From NCBI GenBank assembly GCA_002104535.1, contig NBOG01000007.1:1-64000 (forward strand): a stretch of 64,000 bases of DNA. Direction: 5' to 3'. This DNA comes from Cognaticolwellia sediminilitoris. GTDB taxonomy: Bacteria > Pseudomonadota > Gammaproteobacteria > Enterobacterales > Alteromonadaceae. A model generated the notes under the pieces. The model was given only the letters and a program-made list of their open reading frames with translations. It was not told where the DNA came from and did not search any database. A program made the translations under genes and the position numbers. This document shows, in pieces, positions 47,673-57,424 of this stretch. The stretch's first letter is position 1; each line of letters starts with the position of its first letter.

Positions 47673-48040
47673 AATCGAACTCCTACTACTACAGTAAGCA
47701 CCAACCAAAGTGCGATAATAAGTTTTGCCGTAGCATTACCCGACGCAAGCTCTTCAAAGTGGCCTAAATCCATAAATAAATGACGTATACCGCCAAGTAA
47801 ATGATAGATAAGAGCAGAGAGTGTACCTAAGATAATGATTTTGAAAAATATACCACTAAGTAGCGACTCTACTTGGGTAAAACCTTCAGCAGAAGATAGA
47901 GATAAAGAAAGCGTCCACAATAAAATACCGATAGCAAATACCATGATTACACCTGATACACGGTGCAAGATAGAAGCATTAGCTGCTGCATGCATTTTTA
48001 TTGTTGACAAATCTAGGTTTACAGGACGTTGTTTTTTCAC
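47666..48040 (-). CDS. sdhC: Succinate dehydrogenase cytochrome b556 subunit
   Basis: 124 residues, three transmembrane helices. Conserved KKQRPVNLDL start, ILHRVSGVIM (quinone-site Ser/Arg) and the heme ligand region YHLLGGIRHLFMDLGHFE. First gene of sdhCDAB; starts with GTG at 48040 preceded by TTAGG. Confidence 0.95.
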   Translation of the reverse strand: MKKQRPVNLDLSTIKMHAAANASILHRVSGVIMVFAIGILLWTLSLSLSSAEGFTQVESLLSGIFFKIIILGTLSALIYHLLGGIRHLFMDLGHFEELASGNATAKLIIALWLVLTVVVGVRLW

Positions 48041-48449
48041 GATTGTTGCCTAAGGAGCTCTTAGAGCCTTCAACTTATTTTTGTTAAGTTACTTAGCTAA
48101 ATTGGTATTGCTAAATAACCCCCCACCGATTTGTATTATATTTTTGCATTTAAAATTTACTATACAATAATAAAATTCAGATCGGCTTGATTATATAGGT
48201 GAAAATCAATAATTACAATTTTCTTCATCGACAAATTATAAGCAATTTTCAAGGCTTACGACTAATTATTAACTATACTTTATCCAAAACTAACCTAACA
48301 TTTGACTTTAGTCTAACCGGTTAACAAACGAATTGACTTTTGGGGGGGGGTTTGAAGTAGAATACGTGCAGTTTAATATTCACAAAAATTGACTAAACAT
48401 TTAGTTTAGATAAATTTAAGATAAATAAATTTTAATGGGGATGATATAT
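48041..48449. promoter_or_regulatory. Divergent sdhC-gltA control region
   Basis: About 400 AT-rich bases between the two TCA-cycle transcription units. The gltA side holds a promoter with a G9 tract (48333-48363). The sdh side shows only AT-rich DNA; I see no certain ArcA or CRP box by eye, though TTGAC-containing stretches occur near 48304 and 48333. Confidence 0.5.
48333..48363 (+). promoter_or_regulatory. Predicted gltA promoter with a G9 spacer tract
   Basis: TTGACT (48333-48338), 19-base spacer containing nine consecutive Gs (48342-48350), then TAGAAT (48358-48363). The spacer is two bases above the optimum of 17. Confidence 0.5.
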
Positions 48450-49736
48450 ATGGCTGATTCAAAAGCCTCTCTTAGTATCGACGGTAATGTAGTTGCAGAG
48501 TTGCCAATTCTTAAAGGCAGCGCCGGTAATGATGTCATAGATATTCGTACACTAGGTAGTGCTGGCTATTTCACTTATGACCCGGGTTTTCTAGCAACAG
48601 CCTCGTGTGAGTCTGAAATTACCTTCATTGACGGTGATAAAGGTGTACTTCAACACCGTGGATATCCTATTGATAGTCTTGCTAAACAAGCTGATTACTT
48701 AGAAGTTTGTTATATTCTTTTAAATGGCGATGCACCAACTAGAACACAATATGATGAATTCAAAAAAATCATCACTAACCATACTATGGTGCATGAAAAA
48801 TTAGTTCATTTCTTCCATGGTTTTTTACCTGATGCACATCCAATGGCGATGTTATGTGGTGTTGTTGGCGCGTTATCGTCATTTTACCACAGTGATTTAG
48901 ATATTCACGCACCAGACCAACGTATGCGCAGCGCTCATCGTTTAATTGCGAAAATGCCAACAATCGCAGCAATGGCTTATAAATATAGTATTGGTCAACC
49001 TTTTGTTTATCCACGTAACAATTTAAGTTATGCCGAAAACTTCTTACACATGCTTTTCTCAGTGCCTGCTGAAGAATATATAGTAAGCCCTACCGTTGCT
49101 CGCGCAATGGATCGTATCTTTACTTTGCATGCAGATCATGAGCAAAACGCTTCAACATCTACTGTTCGCCTTGCAGGTTCTTCAGGTGCTAACCCTTATG
49201 CGTGTATCGCAGCGGGTGTTGCCTCACTTTGGGGACCAGCACATGGTGGCGCTAATGAAGCATGTTTAACTATGCTTGAAGAAATTGGTTCTTTAGACCG
49301 TGTTGATGAGTTTGTTGCTAAAGCTAAAGATAAATCTGACCCGTTCCGCTTAATGGGCTTTGGTCATCGTGTATATAAAAACTTCGACCCTCGCGCAACA
49401 GTTATGCGTGAAACATGTCATGAAGTTTTGAGCGAATTAGGTATAAAAGATCCATTGCTCGATGTCGCTATGGCACTTGAAAAAGTAGCACTAGAAGACC
49501 CATACTTTATTGAGAAGAAGCTTTATCCTAACGTAGACTTCTATTCAGGGATTATCTTAAAAGCTATTGGTATTCCAACCAATATGTTTACCGTTATTTT
49601 TGCAATGTCTCGCACCGTTGGTTGGATTGCACATTGGGATGAAATGCTTGGTCAACCAGGTCAAAAAATTGGTCGTCCTCGTCAAAAATACACTGGCGAA
49701 ATTGATCGTAAATTCGTACCATTGAGTGACAGATAA
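48450..49736 (+). CDS. gltA: Citrate synthase (type II)
   Basis: 428 residues, the length of hexameric NADH-sensitive citrate synthases. [49 protein letters not shown] and the catalytic [14 protein letters not shown] are intact. Condenses acetyl-CoA with oxaloacetate. The ATG at 48450 has GGGGATG eight bases ahead; the upstream in-frame ATG at 48435 coincides with that ribosome site. Monocistronic with a terminator. Confidence 0.98.
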   Translation: MADSKASLSIDGNVVAELPILKGSAGNDVIDIRTLGSAGYFTYDPGFLATASCESEITFIDGDKGVLQHRGYPIDSLAKQADYLEVCYILLNGDAPTRTQYDEFKKIITNHTMVHEKLVHFFHGFLPDAHPMAMLCGVVGALSSFYHSDLDIHAPDQRMRSAHRLIAKMPTIAAMAYKYSIGQPFVYPRNNLSYAENFLHMLFSVPAEEYIVSPTVARAMDRIFTLHADHEQNASTSTVRLAGSSGANPYACIAAGVASLWGPAHGGANEACLTMLEEIGSLDRVDEFVAKAKDKSDPFRLMGFGHRVYKNFDPRATVMRETCHEVLSELGIKDPLLDVAMALEKVALEDPYFIEKKLYPNVDFYSGIILKAIGIPTNMFTVIFAMSRTVGWIAHWDEMLGQPGQKIGRPRQKYTGEIDRKFVPLSDR

Positions 49737-49777
49737 TACTCAGCACTTTTTATAAGCTATTAACTTAGCTTACGAGC

Positions 49778-49806
49778 AAAAGGCAGCCAAAATGGTTGCC
49801 TTTTTT
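49778..49806 (+). terminator. gltA terminator
   Basis: AAAAGGCAGCC / GGTTGCCTTTT hairpin (one G-T pair, five-base loop) followed by six Ts, 42 bases after the stop. Confidence 0.88.
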
Positions 49807-49900
49807 GTTTATTATTTTCAAGTCGCTAAACTCCTGTACAATACACACTTAATCACTATATTTTAACAGTAGTCCTTGTAATTTAAACGGAATAACACCT

Positions 49901-51442
49901 GTGCTTGAACATATTTTAATTGTCGATGAAAGTAGATTAGTCCGCGAGGCACTTGCTAAAATCTTACTCAGTTGCGGTATTAGTAAAAGTGACATTGCTT
50001 GCATTGAGTCGAGTGAGGACGCTATTGAATATGCTCAATTTTCACCGATCAGTTTAGTCATTTGTTCTGCTAATTTATCGCTTGAAAGTTACCTTGATTT
50101 TCGCGATGAATTAGCAACTTCGAGCCACTCGAAAAAGTTACCTATACTGGTGGTTTCTCAGCAGAGTAATGAAGTAACACCTGCTGTGTTACCAGAGACA
50201 AATGAAAGTAAAGTGCCGGTAAATAATTGTATGCACTTAACCGCACCGTTAACAAAGCAGCGTGTAATTGACGCCCTTTTTACACTGACTCAATCAGCTG
50301 TTTTTGCTAAATCAAATCAACCTGATAAAAACCTTGATGCTTTACAAACTGATGAAAATAACGCTGAACAAGAGCAAGTATTATACAAACCCACCATATT
50401 GGTTGTTGACGATGAAAGCAGCAACATTGATGTTGTAGCAGGTAATTTAAGAAATTTATATCGTGTAGTTGCAGCTAAATCAGGAGAGCATGCACTGAAG
50501 ATTGTCGCTAACTGCAAACATAACATTAGCTTAATTTTACTCGATATTATGATGCCGGCAATGGATGGTTATCAGGTCTGTAAACGCCTTAAAGCGGACG
50601 ATGATAGCGCAGATATACCAGTAATTTTCCTTAGCGCAAAAGCGTTAATTACAGATATAAAATATGGTTTTGATTTAGGCGCGGTAGATTATATTACTAA
50701 ACCATTAAACGGTGACTTACTCCGAGCTCGTGTTGCGACTCACATAAGATTACAGCAGCAAAAAATCGCGTTATCTGCTCAAGTGGACACTTTAAAAGAA
50801 AACGCCAAATTACGTGAAGATATCGAAAAAATCACTCATCATGACTTAAAGGCTCCCCTGAATAATATCCTTTTCGAAACTTATCGACTTGAAGATAAAA
50901 AAGCATCAAAATCTATTAACAGAGCGGTCTACAACGTAGTAAACATGATCAACAACTCGCTCAATTTATATAAAATTGAACACGGAATATATCCTCTGAT
51001 GCCTGAAGAGACGAATATAAACTTTTTGATCACTGATGCGATTAACGCAGTTTCAAGCTTAAGTAATGAGAAGGAAATCGATTTTATACTCAGTGGCTTT
51101 GAAGTAGAACATGCCATTCTAGCTGAGCCATTACTTTGTTTATCGATATTTAATAATTTGATTAAAAATGCCGTAGAGGCATCGGCCAACAAGCACAAAA
51201 TCACTATCAGTTTGTTTGAAGATAAGAACTTTATTAACTTTCAAATAATCAATCAAGGCGTTATACCACATGACATGCGATTAAAGTTATTTGAAAAATA
51301 CAGCAGTTCAAATCATCGTTCAGGATTAGGTTTAGGTACATACTCAGCCAAACTTATGGCCGAAGTACAAGGCGGGACAATATCATTTGAAGTTAAAGAT
51401 GAACAAAAAACACAATTTTTAGTTCAACTTCCAGCTGCTTAG
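49901..51442 (+). CDS. Two-receiver histidine kinase (hybrid response regulator)
   Basis: 513 residues, soluble. Residues 1-135: a receiver-like domain starting HILIVDESRLVREAL but lacking the acceptor Asp (LVICSANLS) and the signal Lys (LTAPLTK), so a pseudo-receiver. Residues about 165-285: an intact receiver (ILVVDDESSNID, LILLDIMMPAMDG, FLSAKA, YITKPL). Residues about 300-513: histidine kinase with H-box THHDLKAPLNN, N-box NNLIKNAVEAS and G-box SGLGLGTYSAKLM. No sensor domain, so input probably comes by phosphotransfer to the second receiver. GTG start. Partner genes are not adjacent. Confidence 0.88.
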   Translation: MLEHILIVDESRLVREALAKILLSCGISKSDIACIESSEDAIEYAQFSPISLVICSANLSLESYLDFRDELATSSHSKKLPILVVSQQSNEVTPAVLPETNESKVPVNNCMHLTAPLTKQRVIDALFTLTQSAVFAKSNQPDKNLDALQTDENNAEQEQVLYKPTILVVDDESSNIDVVAGNLRNLYRVVAAKSGEHALKIVANCKHNISLILLDIMMPAMDGYQVCKRLKADDDSADIPVIFLSAKALITDIKYGFDLGAVDYITKPLNGDLLRARVATHIRLQQQKIALSAQVDTLKENAKLREDIEKITHHDLKAPLNNILFETYRLEDKKASKSINRAVYNVVNMINNSLNLYKIEHGIYPLMPEETNINFLITDAINAVSSLSNEKEIDFILSGFEVEHAILAEPLLCLSIFNNLIKNAVEASANKHKITISLFEDKNFINFQIINQGVIPHDMRLKLFEKYSSSNHRSGLGLGTYSAKLMAEVQGGTISFEVKDEQKTQFLVQLPAA

Positions 51443-51984
51443 CGTTCAATTCGGTAATTTTTACACTGACATCAATTAGTAATGCTACTTATCAAGCCAA
51501 ATGGCTTATAAATATAAGCATTGCTGTAAAATTTTCCTGCCATTTAACCATTAGCTGTTAATATAATCTCGATTTTTGTAATCAGCACTAACTTAACTGC
51601 TTTTTTATTATGCCGATTTAGCGCAAAATTCAGTCAACGAGTCAGGGGTAAAGTTGATAATAGCTATTATTTCAGAGAATATTATTAGAAATATCATCTT
51701 TAGCGTTCAATATTTATACAGCAAATTTCTAATACATTGTTAACCAACTTATATTTAGCTCAAATAACAAACAATTTGTTAGCCTTTACAGGCTAAAAAA
51801 CTCAGTTTACTATCATTAATTTCAATACTTATTATCAAGCATATAAATACCTACTTAGTTAATCTACTTGACTTTACCACACTTATTTTGAGTATTAATT
51901 TCATTAGCTTTGAATTTACTTACATAGCTTTACCGTACAAGGCTGCTATAATGCGCTGCGCATTTTCAAGCTAGTGGAAAAACA
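51443..51984. other. Gene-free stretch before tcdA
   Basis: 540 AT-rich bases. A weak hairpin (AAGCCAAATGGCTT near 51494) may end the kinase transcript. A promoter with an extended -10 (TGCTATAAT, 51944-51952) serves tcdA. Nothing else recognised. Confidence 0.4.
51944..51952 (+). promoter_or_regulatory. Extended -10 promoter of tcdA
   Basis: TGCTATAAT with perfect TATAAT (51947-51952), about 33 bases before the start codon; no good -35, as usual for extended -10 promoters. Confidence 0.55.
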
Positions 51985-52776
51985 ATGTCAGACTATCAGT
52001 TAAGATTCGGCGGTATTGCTCGGTTGTATGGTAACAGCCAAAGTGAACTGCTTAAGCAAGCTCATTTTTGTGTTATAGGTATTGGTGGTGTCGGCTCTTG
52101 GGTAGCAGAAGCACTTGCCCGCAATGGCATAGGTCAAATCACGTTAATTGATCTAGATGATTTATGCGTGACTAATATTAATCGACAAATTCACGCCCTA
52201 ACCAGCACTATCGGCTTAAGTAAAGTTGATGTGATGAGCGAAAGAATCAAACAAATAAATCCTACTTGCCAAGTTCATACCATTGAAGACTTTGTAACCT
52301 TAGAAAATATTAGTGACTTGCTGTCGAATTCGTTTGATTACGTTATCGATGCTATCGACTCTGTGAATGTAAAAAGTGCAGTCATTGCACACTGTAAACG
52401 CAATAAACTGCCTATCATCACTATTGGTGGTGCTGGTGGCCAGGTAGATCCAAGTAAAATTGCTATTGCAGATCTAAGCCAAACCTACCAAGACCCTCTA
52501 CTCGCTAAAGTACGTAATCAATTACGCAGAGAGTACAATTTTTCGCGCAATGTAAAACGAAAATTTTCAATTGATGCAATATTTTCAAGTGAGCAATTAC
52601 GCTATCCTGATGCTGAAGGTAATGTTTGTCATGCGAAGCAAGCTAATGATGGAGCCATGCGTTTAGATTGTAGTGGAGGTTTTGGGGCCGCTACACATGT
52701 AACGGCATGTTTTGCTTTTTTTGCTGTTGGTAGAGCAATGGATAAATATTTAAAAAAGGCCAAGAGCCAAGGGTAA
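51985..52776 (+). CDS. tcdA: tRNA t6A dehydratase (TcdA/CsdL)
   Basis: 263 residues, ThiF/MoeB-like E1 fold. FGGIARLYG start, ATP loop VIGIGGVGSWVAEALARNGIG, IDLDDLCVTNINRQIHAL and the later DCSGGFGA region. TcdA cyclises t6A37 to ct6A in tRNAs reading ANN codons. It works with the CsdA/CsdE sulfur-transfer pair in E. coli; here the fused csdA-csdE gene converges on it, eight bases away. Confidence 0.95.
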   Translation: MSDYQLRFGGIARLYGNSQSELLKQAHFCVIGIGGVGSWVAEALARNGIGQITLIDLDDLCVTNINRQIHALTSTIGLSKVDVMSERIKQINPTCQVHTIEDFVTLENISDLLSNSFDYVIDAIDSVNVKSAVIAHCKRNKLPIITIGGAGGQVDPSKIAIADLSQTYQDPLLAKVRNQLRREYNFSRNVKRKFSIDAIFSSEQLRYPDAEGNVCHAKQANDGAMRLDCSGGFGAATHVTACFAFFAVGRAMDKYLKKAKSQG

Positions 52777-52784
52777 ATCGACAA

Positions 52785-54473
52785 CTAAAGCTTTATAGCA
52801 TTATGAATCTTATTCACGATGGCTCTAAGACCGTTGCCTCTAGATGGGCTTAAATGCTGTAATAAGCCGAGTTCTGAGAAATAATTTTCCATATCAAAGG
52901 CTGCTATTTGTGCTGCAGTTTTGTTATTAACTGCCGCTAATACAATGGTTATCAACCCTCTAATTATTTTGGCTTCACTGTCACCACTAAATCGAAATAC
53001 TCCGTTAGTATTCTTGCTACATACCAACCATGCATGACTTTCACAGCCAGCGATTAAAGTATTTCCATTTTTTTCTTGTACGGGTAAACGCGGAAGTTTC
53101 TTGCCTAACATCATTATTTCACGATGTTTACTATCCCAACTTTTAGATTTAGAGAATAATGCCACGATATCATTAACACTTGGAAAGCTATCGGTTAACG
53201 TATCAAGATCTTTTATTTCTTTACTCGATACAGTAACGATATCAGTAACGTTAGCTGCTGTTAGATTTAATGACTTTAATTGTTTAACGGTAAAGTCTAT
53301 TTCTTCAATGCTGTTATAGGCAGATAACGATAATCGAATGCAACCGCTTATGTTGAGATATTGCATTAATGGCATTGCACAATGATGCCCTGAGCGAACA
53401 GCAATTCCAACGCTGTCTAAGGCAGACGCAACATCATGATTGTGCTGCCCTTCTATGGTGAAGGAAAAAACAGGTATATCAGGCTCACCATCGACAATAA
53501 ACTTTAAACCTTGAACTGATAATAGTTGCTGATAACAATACTGTTTTAAATGGCTTTCGTATTCATGTATAGCTTCACCCCCTTGTTTTTCAATAAAATT
53601 TATAGTCGCCCCCATAGCCGCAATACCAGCAATATTAGGGGTGCCTGCTTCAAACTTGTGTGGAATTTCATTATAAGTTGTTTGCTCAAAACTCACTGAT
53701 TTGATCATTTCTCCACCGGCTTGGTAAGGCGGCATGGATTCTAGTAACTCTTGCTTGCCATAAAGTACGCCAACTCCAGTTGGACCATACATCTTATGTG
53801 CAGAAAACACGTAAAAATCACAATCTATTTTGTCAACATCAATAGTTAAATGTGCGATAGCTTGTGCGCCATCAACCAAAGTTTTTACTTGATATTTTTT
53901 AGCTATTTTAATGATTTCGCTTACAGGGTTAATTCGACCTAAAACATTAGATATATGAGCAAAACAAACAATTTTTGTGCGTTCACTGATAACTTGCTCT
54001 AGTACTGACAAATCAATTTGCCCTGTTGTAGTTAAAGGCAAAACTTTTATTTTTGCACCTGTTTGCTGAGCAACAATTTGCCAAGGCACAATATTAGCGT
54101 GATGCTCACTATAACTAAGTAAAATTTCATCACCTGCCTTTAACGTTGATCGCCCCCAACTTTGTGCAATTAAATTTATACTTTCAGTGCTGCCTTTCGT
54201 CCATATGATTTCTTTTTCAGACTCTGCGTTTATAAAGTTTTTTACTTTAGTTCTAGCTTGTTCAAAAACCGAAGTCGCTTTTGCGCTTAGCGCATGAGAT
54301 GATCGATGAACGTTTGCATTGGCTGTTTGATAATACTGTGAATGGCTATTTATAACGCAAATTGGTTTTTGTGTAGTTGCCGCATTATCAAAATATATTA
54401 GTGGCTTAGCGTTTACTAAGTTTTCTAAAATAGGGAATTGTTGGCGAAATTGCCTAAAAGAAAAAGATTTCAT
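52785..54473 (-). CDS. csdA: Cysteine desulfurase CsdA fused to sulfur acceptor CsdE
   Basis: 562 residues. Residues 1-400 are a SufS/CsdA-type desulfurase: YFDNAATTQKP, NVHRSSHALS, PLP lysine in FSAHKMYGPTGVG, catalytic Cys in RSGHHCAMPLM. Residues about 425-562 are a SufE/CsdE domain with the acceptor Cys in LIAGCESHAWLV and RGLITIVLAA. In E. coli these are two proteins, CsdA and CsdE, beside csdL/tcdA. The fusion would pass persulfide within one chain. Convergent with tcdA. Confidence 0.92.
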   Translation of the reverse strand: MKSFSFRQFRQQFPILENLVNAKPLIYFDNAATTQKPICVINSHSQYYQTANANVHRSSHALSAKATSVFEQARTKVKNFINAESEKEIIWTKGSTESINLIAQSWGRSTLKAGDEILLSYSEHHANIVPWQIVAQQTGAKIKVLPLTTTGQIDLSVLEQVISERTKIVCFAHISNVLGRINPVSEIIKIAKKYQVKTLVDGAQAIAHLTIDVDKIDCDFYVFSAHKMYGPTGVGVLYGKQELLESMPPYQAGGEMIKSVSFEQTTYNEIPHKFEAGTPNIAGIAAMGATINFIEKQGGEAIHEYESHLKQYCYQQLLSVQGLKFIVDGEPDIPVFSFTIEGQHNHDVASALDSVGIAVRSGHHCAMPLMQYLNISGCIRLSLSAYNSIEEIDFTVKQLKSLNLTAANVTDIVTVSSKEIKDLDTLTDSFPSVNDIVALFSKSKSWDSKHREIMMLGKKLPRLPVQEKNGNTLIAGCESHAWLVCSKNTNGVFRFSGDSEAKIIRGLITIVLAAVNNKTAAQIAAFDMENYFSELGLLQHLSPSRGNGLRAIVNKIHNAIKL

Positions 54474-54641
54474 AACCTACAAATGTGCTTTCATTAAATT
54501 GTCATAATTATATCGTAACTTAACGATTAAAATCTTATAAAGCTTAAAGAATAAATTTATTTTTGAATATATACCCACTTCGCTTAGCAAAAATTTAAAA
54601 TTAAGCTATAATTAAATAAAGGAATTGTAGGAGCATTAACT

Positions 54642-54878
54642 ATGGCATTATTTTCATGGTTTCTTAGCAGGAAAAAGGCTGGCTCAAGCAAAAAAGATGA
54701 ATCGACCTTAGTTCAAGAACCATTAACTTATTATAAAAGCACAATGTGGCCCGTAGCTAAAGTAAGAGAAAACACTTTTAAGCAACAGCAAGCATATGTA
54801 AATTCTATTTCACAGTTAAAAAAGGATTCTGAAGTTCAAGAATTAGAAAAGCACGTTAATCAATTTCAAACCAAATGA
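54642..54878 (+). CDS. Small unknown protein
   Basis: 78 residues, not recognised. Starts MALFSWFLSRKKAGS, rich in Lys and Gln, helical in the second half (REN...QQQAYVNSISQLKK), no membrane segment. A clear AGGAG nine bases before the ATG supports that it is translated. Confidence 0.6.
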   Translation: MALFSWFLSRKKAGSSKKDESTLVQEPLTYYKSTMWPVAKVRENTFKQQQAYVNSISQLKKDSEVQELEKHVNQFQTK

Positions 54879-54938
54879 TATTTCAACCTGAATATTTAGC
54901 CAAATTAATTTGAAGGAAACTATTGAATTGGCTAAATA

Positions 54939-56360
54939 TTAATCAAATAAAATATTTTTCAGCATATCCTTCGCCTTTTCAATCTCTCCCTGCTTTGCTA
55001 AGTCACGACTTATATTAAAGTGATAACTAGGCATGAGATAACTTTTCGGTGCTAGCCTCAAAATAGTTAAATAAAGCTCTGGAAATTCCAGTTCAAAATA
55101 CTCCATTTGTGTTCGTGCGTATATAGGTTTAAATGCTTGAGTGCTGGCTTGTTCATTACAAGTACTAGCAGCAAACAACCCTACTTCATTCATATAAGCA
55201 TTCGGCGTAGCTACCTTCCACCCTTGCTTTTGTTTAGTCAAAACTGGTGTTGTATCTTTAATTAGATTTCGCCAAGGTACTTGCGCCAATATACGCTTTC
55301 TTATCTGCTCCCTGGAACCATAATGGTCAGAATCCATAACGACAATATTATGAGCAAAAGGAATTTTTTGCGCCTGCTGACACTTTTGATGTTTCATTGG
55401 TAACGGATATTCATCGACAAAACCAAGAAAATGACTAAGTTCATGTACAAATACTTTAAGATCATCACCTTGATCCAAATACATAATGCCATTATCAACA
55501 TTAGCACTGCCATTTTGTACAATCACGCCTACATAACGGGAGTTAATATTTAAACGCTTCGCCCAAGCATCAGTATTACAGGCTATTTTTTCGCCTTCGT
55601 CATGATGACACTGTAATACCTGCGCTGAAATATACTGAGGTGATGATAAACAAATTAGTTTGGCAAATGGATGTGAGTTAAAGGACGAAATTAACTTTGA
55701 ACCGTGTCTCAAACCGTCTAGATTAGTGGCAAATAGTTCAATATCTATCAAACATGAATCATTATAGTTTGTGTTGAGTTTAAGGTTTTGTTGATTTTGC
55801 ATATTACCAAACACCGAAAAATTCACCAATTCTTGGTAAAAAGCAGTGTTTTCGCTTGCTGCCAATGAGTTTTTATAATTTTCGATAAATGAGACATCGC
55901 CTTGCTGTAAAGCTAACTTATACGCAACGGTTAAGGCTTTAGGATTATTTAAAACGGGTTTTAGTAAGACTTCAGCCTCATTATACCTTTGTTGATAAAA
56001 GTAAATATTAGCTAATTTGATGCTTGCGTTAACATGGTGTTGACGAACGGCTGATTGATACCATAATTGCGCGTCATCAAGTTGATTATTAGCATAAAAA
56101 TACTCTGCTAATTGATAAGCTGTTTTTGCACTAGAGTTTCCATGAAGTGTTGCTAAATGCAGCCATGCATTTACTTTTTCATTTTTTTTTAATTGTGTTA
56201 GCTGTTGGTCGGTATTGGTGAAATAATCAAAATCTTCAAGAAAAGAGAGTTGTTGGTGACTTATCGTTGCATTGGCAATATTTTCCCGATAGTGCGCCGT
56301 AGTAATGAAAAAGCTTAGTAATATGACCATCACTAAGCTTATAAATAGTTTTTTCATCAT
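54939..56360 (-). CDS. Exported TPR/Sel1 protein with zinc-metalloprotease motif
   Basis: 473 residues. An N-terminal membrane or signal segment (LFISLVMVILLSFFITTAH) is followed by TPR/Sel1-like helical repeats (about 60-180: LHGNSSAKTAYQLAEYFY, AQLWYQSAVRQHH, LANIYFYQQRYNEAE). The second half contains VHELSHFLGFVDEYP, an HEXXH zinc site followed by Gly and an acidic residue as in metzincin-like or M64-type peptidases. It would act in the periplasm. The gene follows nlpI by 15 bases on the same strand, so the two are probably co-transcribed; NlpI is a TPR adaptor for periplasmic peptidases in E. coli, which makes a functional link plausible. No strong ribosome site. Confidence 0.72.
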   Translation of the reverse strand: MMKKLFISLVMVILLSFFITTAHYRENIANATISHQQLSFLEDFDYFTNTDQQLTQLKKNEKVNAWLHLATLHGNSSAKTAYQLAEYFYANNQLDDAQLWYQSAVRQHHVNASIKLANIYFYQQRYNEAEVLLKPVLNNPKALTVAYKLALQQGDVSFIENYKNSLAASENTAFYQELVNFSVFGNMQNQQNLKLNTNYNDSCLIDIELFATNLDGLRHGSKLISSFNSHPFAKLICLSSPQYISAQVLQCHHDEGEKIACNTDAWAKRLNINSRYVGVIVQNGSANVDNGIMYLDQGDDLKVFVHELSHFLGFVDEYPLPMKHQKCQQAQKIPFAHNIVVMDSDHYGSREQIRKRILAQVPWRNLIKDTTPVLTKQKQGWKVATPNAYMNEVGLFAASTCNEQASTQAFKPIYARTQMEYFELEFPELYLTILRLAPKSYLMPSYHFNISRDLAKQGEIEKAKDMLKNILFD

Positions 56361-56375
56361 GTTAATTTTTATTAA

Positions 56376-57293
56376 TTACAATTCACTACTTTGTTGCATA
56401 GTTTGGCGTATTAAATCCAACTCTAATTTTGCATAACGATGTTCAACAAACTCATATACATTGGTACTCAATGCCAGTTTAAAAAAGTTAATTGCTGAAT
56501 TAGTATCACCATGCATTTGATTATACTTTCCTAAATAAAAATAAGCTTCACAAAGTCGCTGTGTTAACCCTTCATTCGAGCTAACATTATCGGTTAAGCG
56601 TTCAATAAATGTATTTTGAGAGATATCATTTAAATAAAGTTCGATAATATTTTTTGCCCAAACGTTGTCATTAATTAGCTTAGAATACCCGATTAATCTC
56701 TGTTGTGCTTGTGTTTGATCCACTTCAACATCAGCCAAAAATTTCCATAGTACTCGATAAGGATCATTTTGTTGATACTGCCTAAATACTTCAAAGTCTT
56801 GGGAAGCTAGGTTCGGACGACCACCATAATATAAGGCAATACCACGATTAAAATAAGCAAACTCATAGCTGGGATCTAACTCTATAGCAGAATCAAAAGC
56901 ATCATATGACTGATTGAAGTTTTGTCGTTGAGTAAAATGAATACCCAAAAAATTATAGGCATCTACCATATCTGGTTTCAAATTAATCGCTTGATTAAAG
57001 TCATTGTGCGCTAATGCACGTAAACCTACTTTGTCATACTTTATACCACGTTGATAAAATAGCTCAGCGCGTTGTTCATCGTTTATTTTAGCACGCAGTA
57101 ACACTTGCGTAATACGCTCTAACGCTATTTCATCTTTAATATCGATAGCAATCGGTTCAGCGATAATTAATTCGCCTATACTCGATTGTTGCGGAAGCGT
57201 TGTACTGCAAGCTTGAACTAAAATCAAACCTGATAGCATTAAGGTTTTACAAAAATGTGATTTATAAAATTGAGTTTTAAAGTTTAAGCGCAC
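56376..57293 (-). CDS. nlpI: Lipoprotein NlpI
   Basis: 305 residues: lipoprotein signal (GLILVQACS) and TPR repeats (about 75-190, ELFYQRGIKYDKVGLRALAH, AYNFLGIHFTQRQNF, FAYFNRGIALYYGG). The position directly after pnp matches E. coli, where NlpI is an outer-membrane TPR adaptor that brings substrates to peptidases controlling murein hydrolases. Starts with GTG at 57293 with GGATCC upstream. A strong hairpin separates it from pnp. Confidence 0.92.
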   Translation of the reverse strand: MRLNFKTQFYKSHFCKTLMLSGLILVQACSTTLPQQSSIGELIIAEPIAIDIKDEIALERITQVLLRAKINDEQRAELFYQRGIKYDKVGLRALAHNDFNQAINLKPDMVDAYNFLGIHFTQRQNFNQSYDAFDSAIELDPSYEFAYFNRGIALYYGGRPNLASQDFEVFRQYQQNDPYRVLWKFLADVEVDQTQAQQRLIGYSKLINDNVWAKNIIELYLNDISQNTFIERLTDNVSSNEGLTQRLCEAYFYLGKYNQMHGDTNSAINFFKLALSTNVYEFVEHRYAKLELDLIRQTMQQSSEL

Positions 57294-57335
57294 GAAAAAC
57301 TGGATCCTAGAAGTGATTGATGTTTTGAGTATATA

Positions 57336-57363
57336 AAAAAGGGAGCAATTAAGCTCCCTTTTT
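57336..57363 (-). terminator. pnp terminator
   Basis: AAAAAGGGAGC / GCTCCCTTTTT, 11-bp perfect stem, six-base loop, 62 bases after the pnp stop; A and T runs on both sides. Confidence 0.9.
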
Positions 57364-57424
57364 ATCGATAACTGATCAGCTATATTGCATTAATATAACT
57401 GATAAAGTTGATTAAAACACAGAA

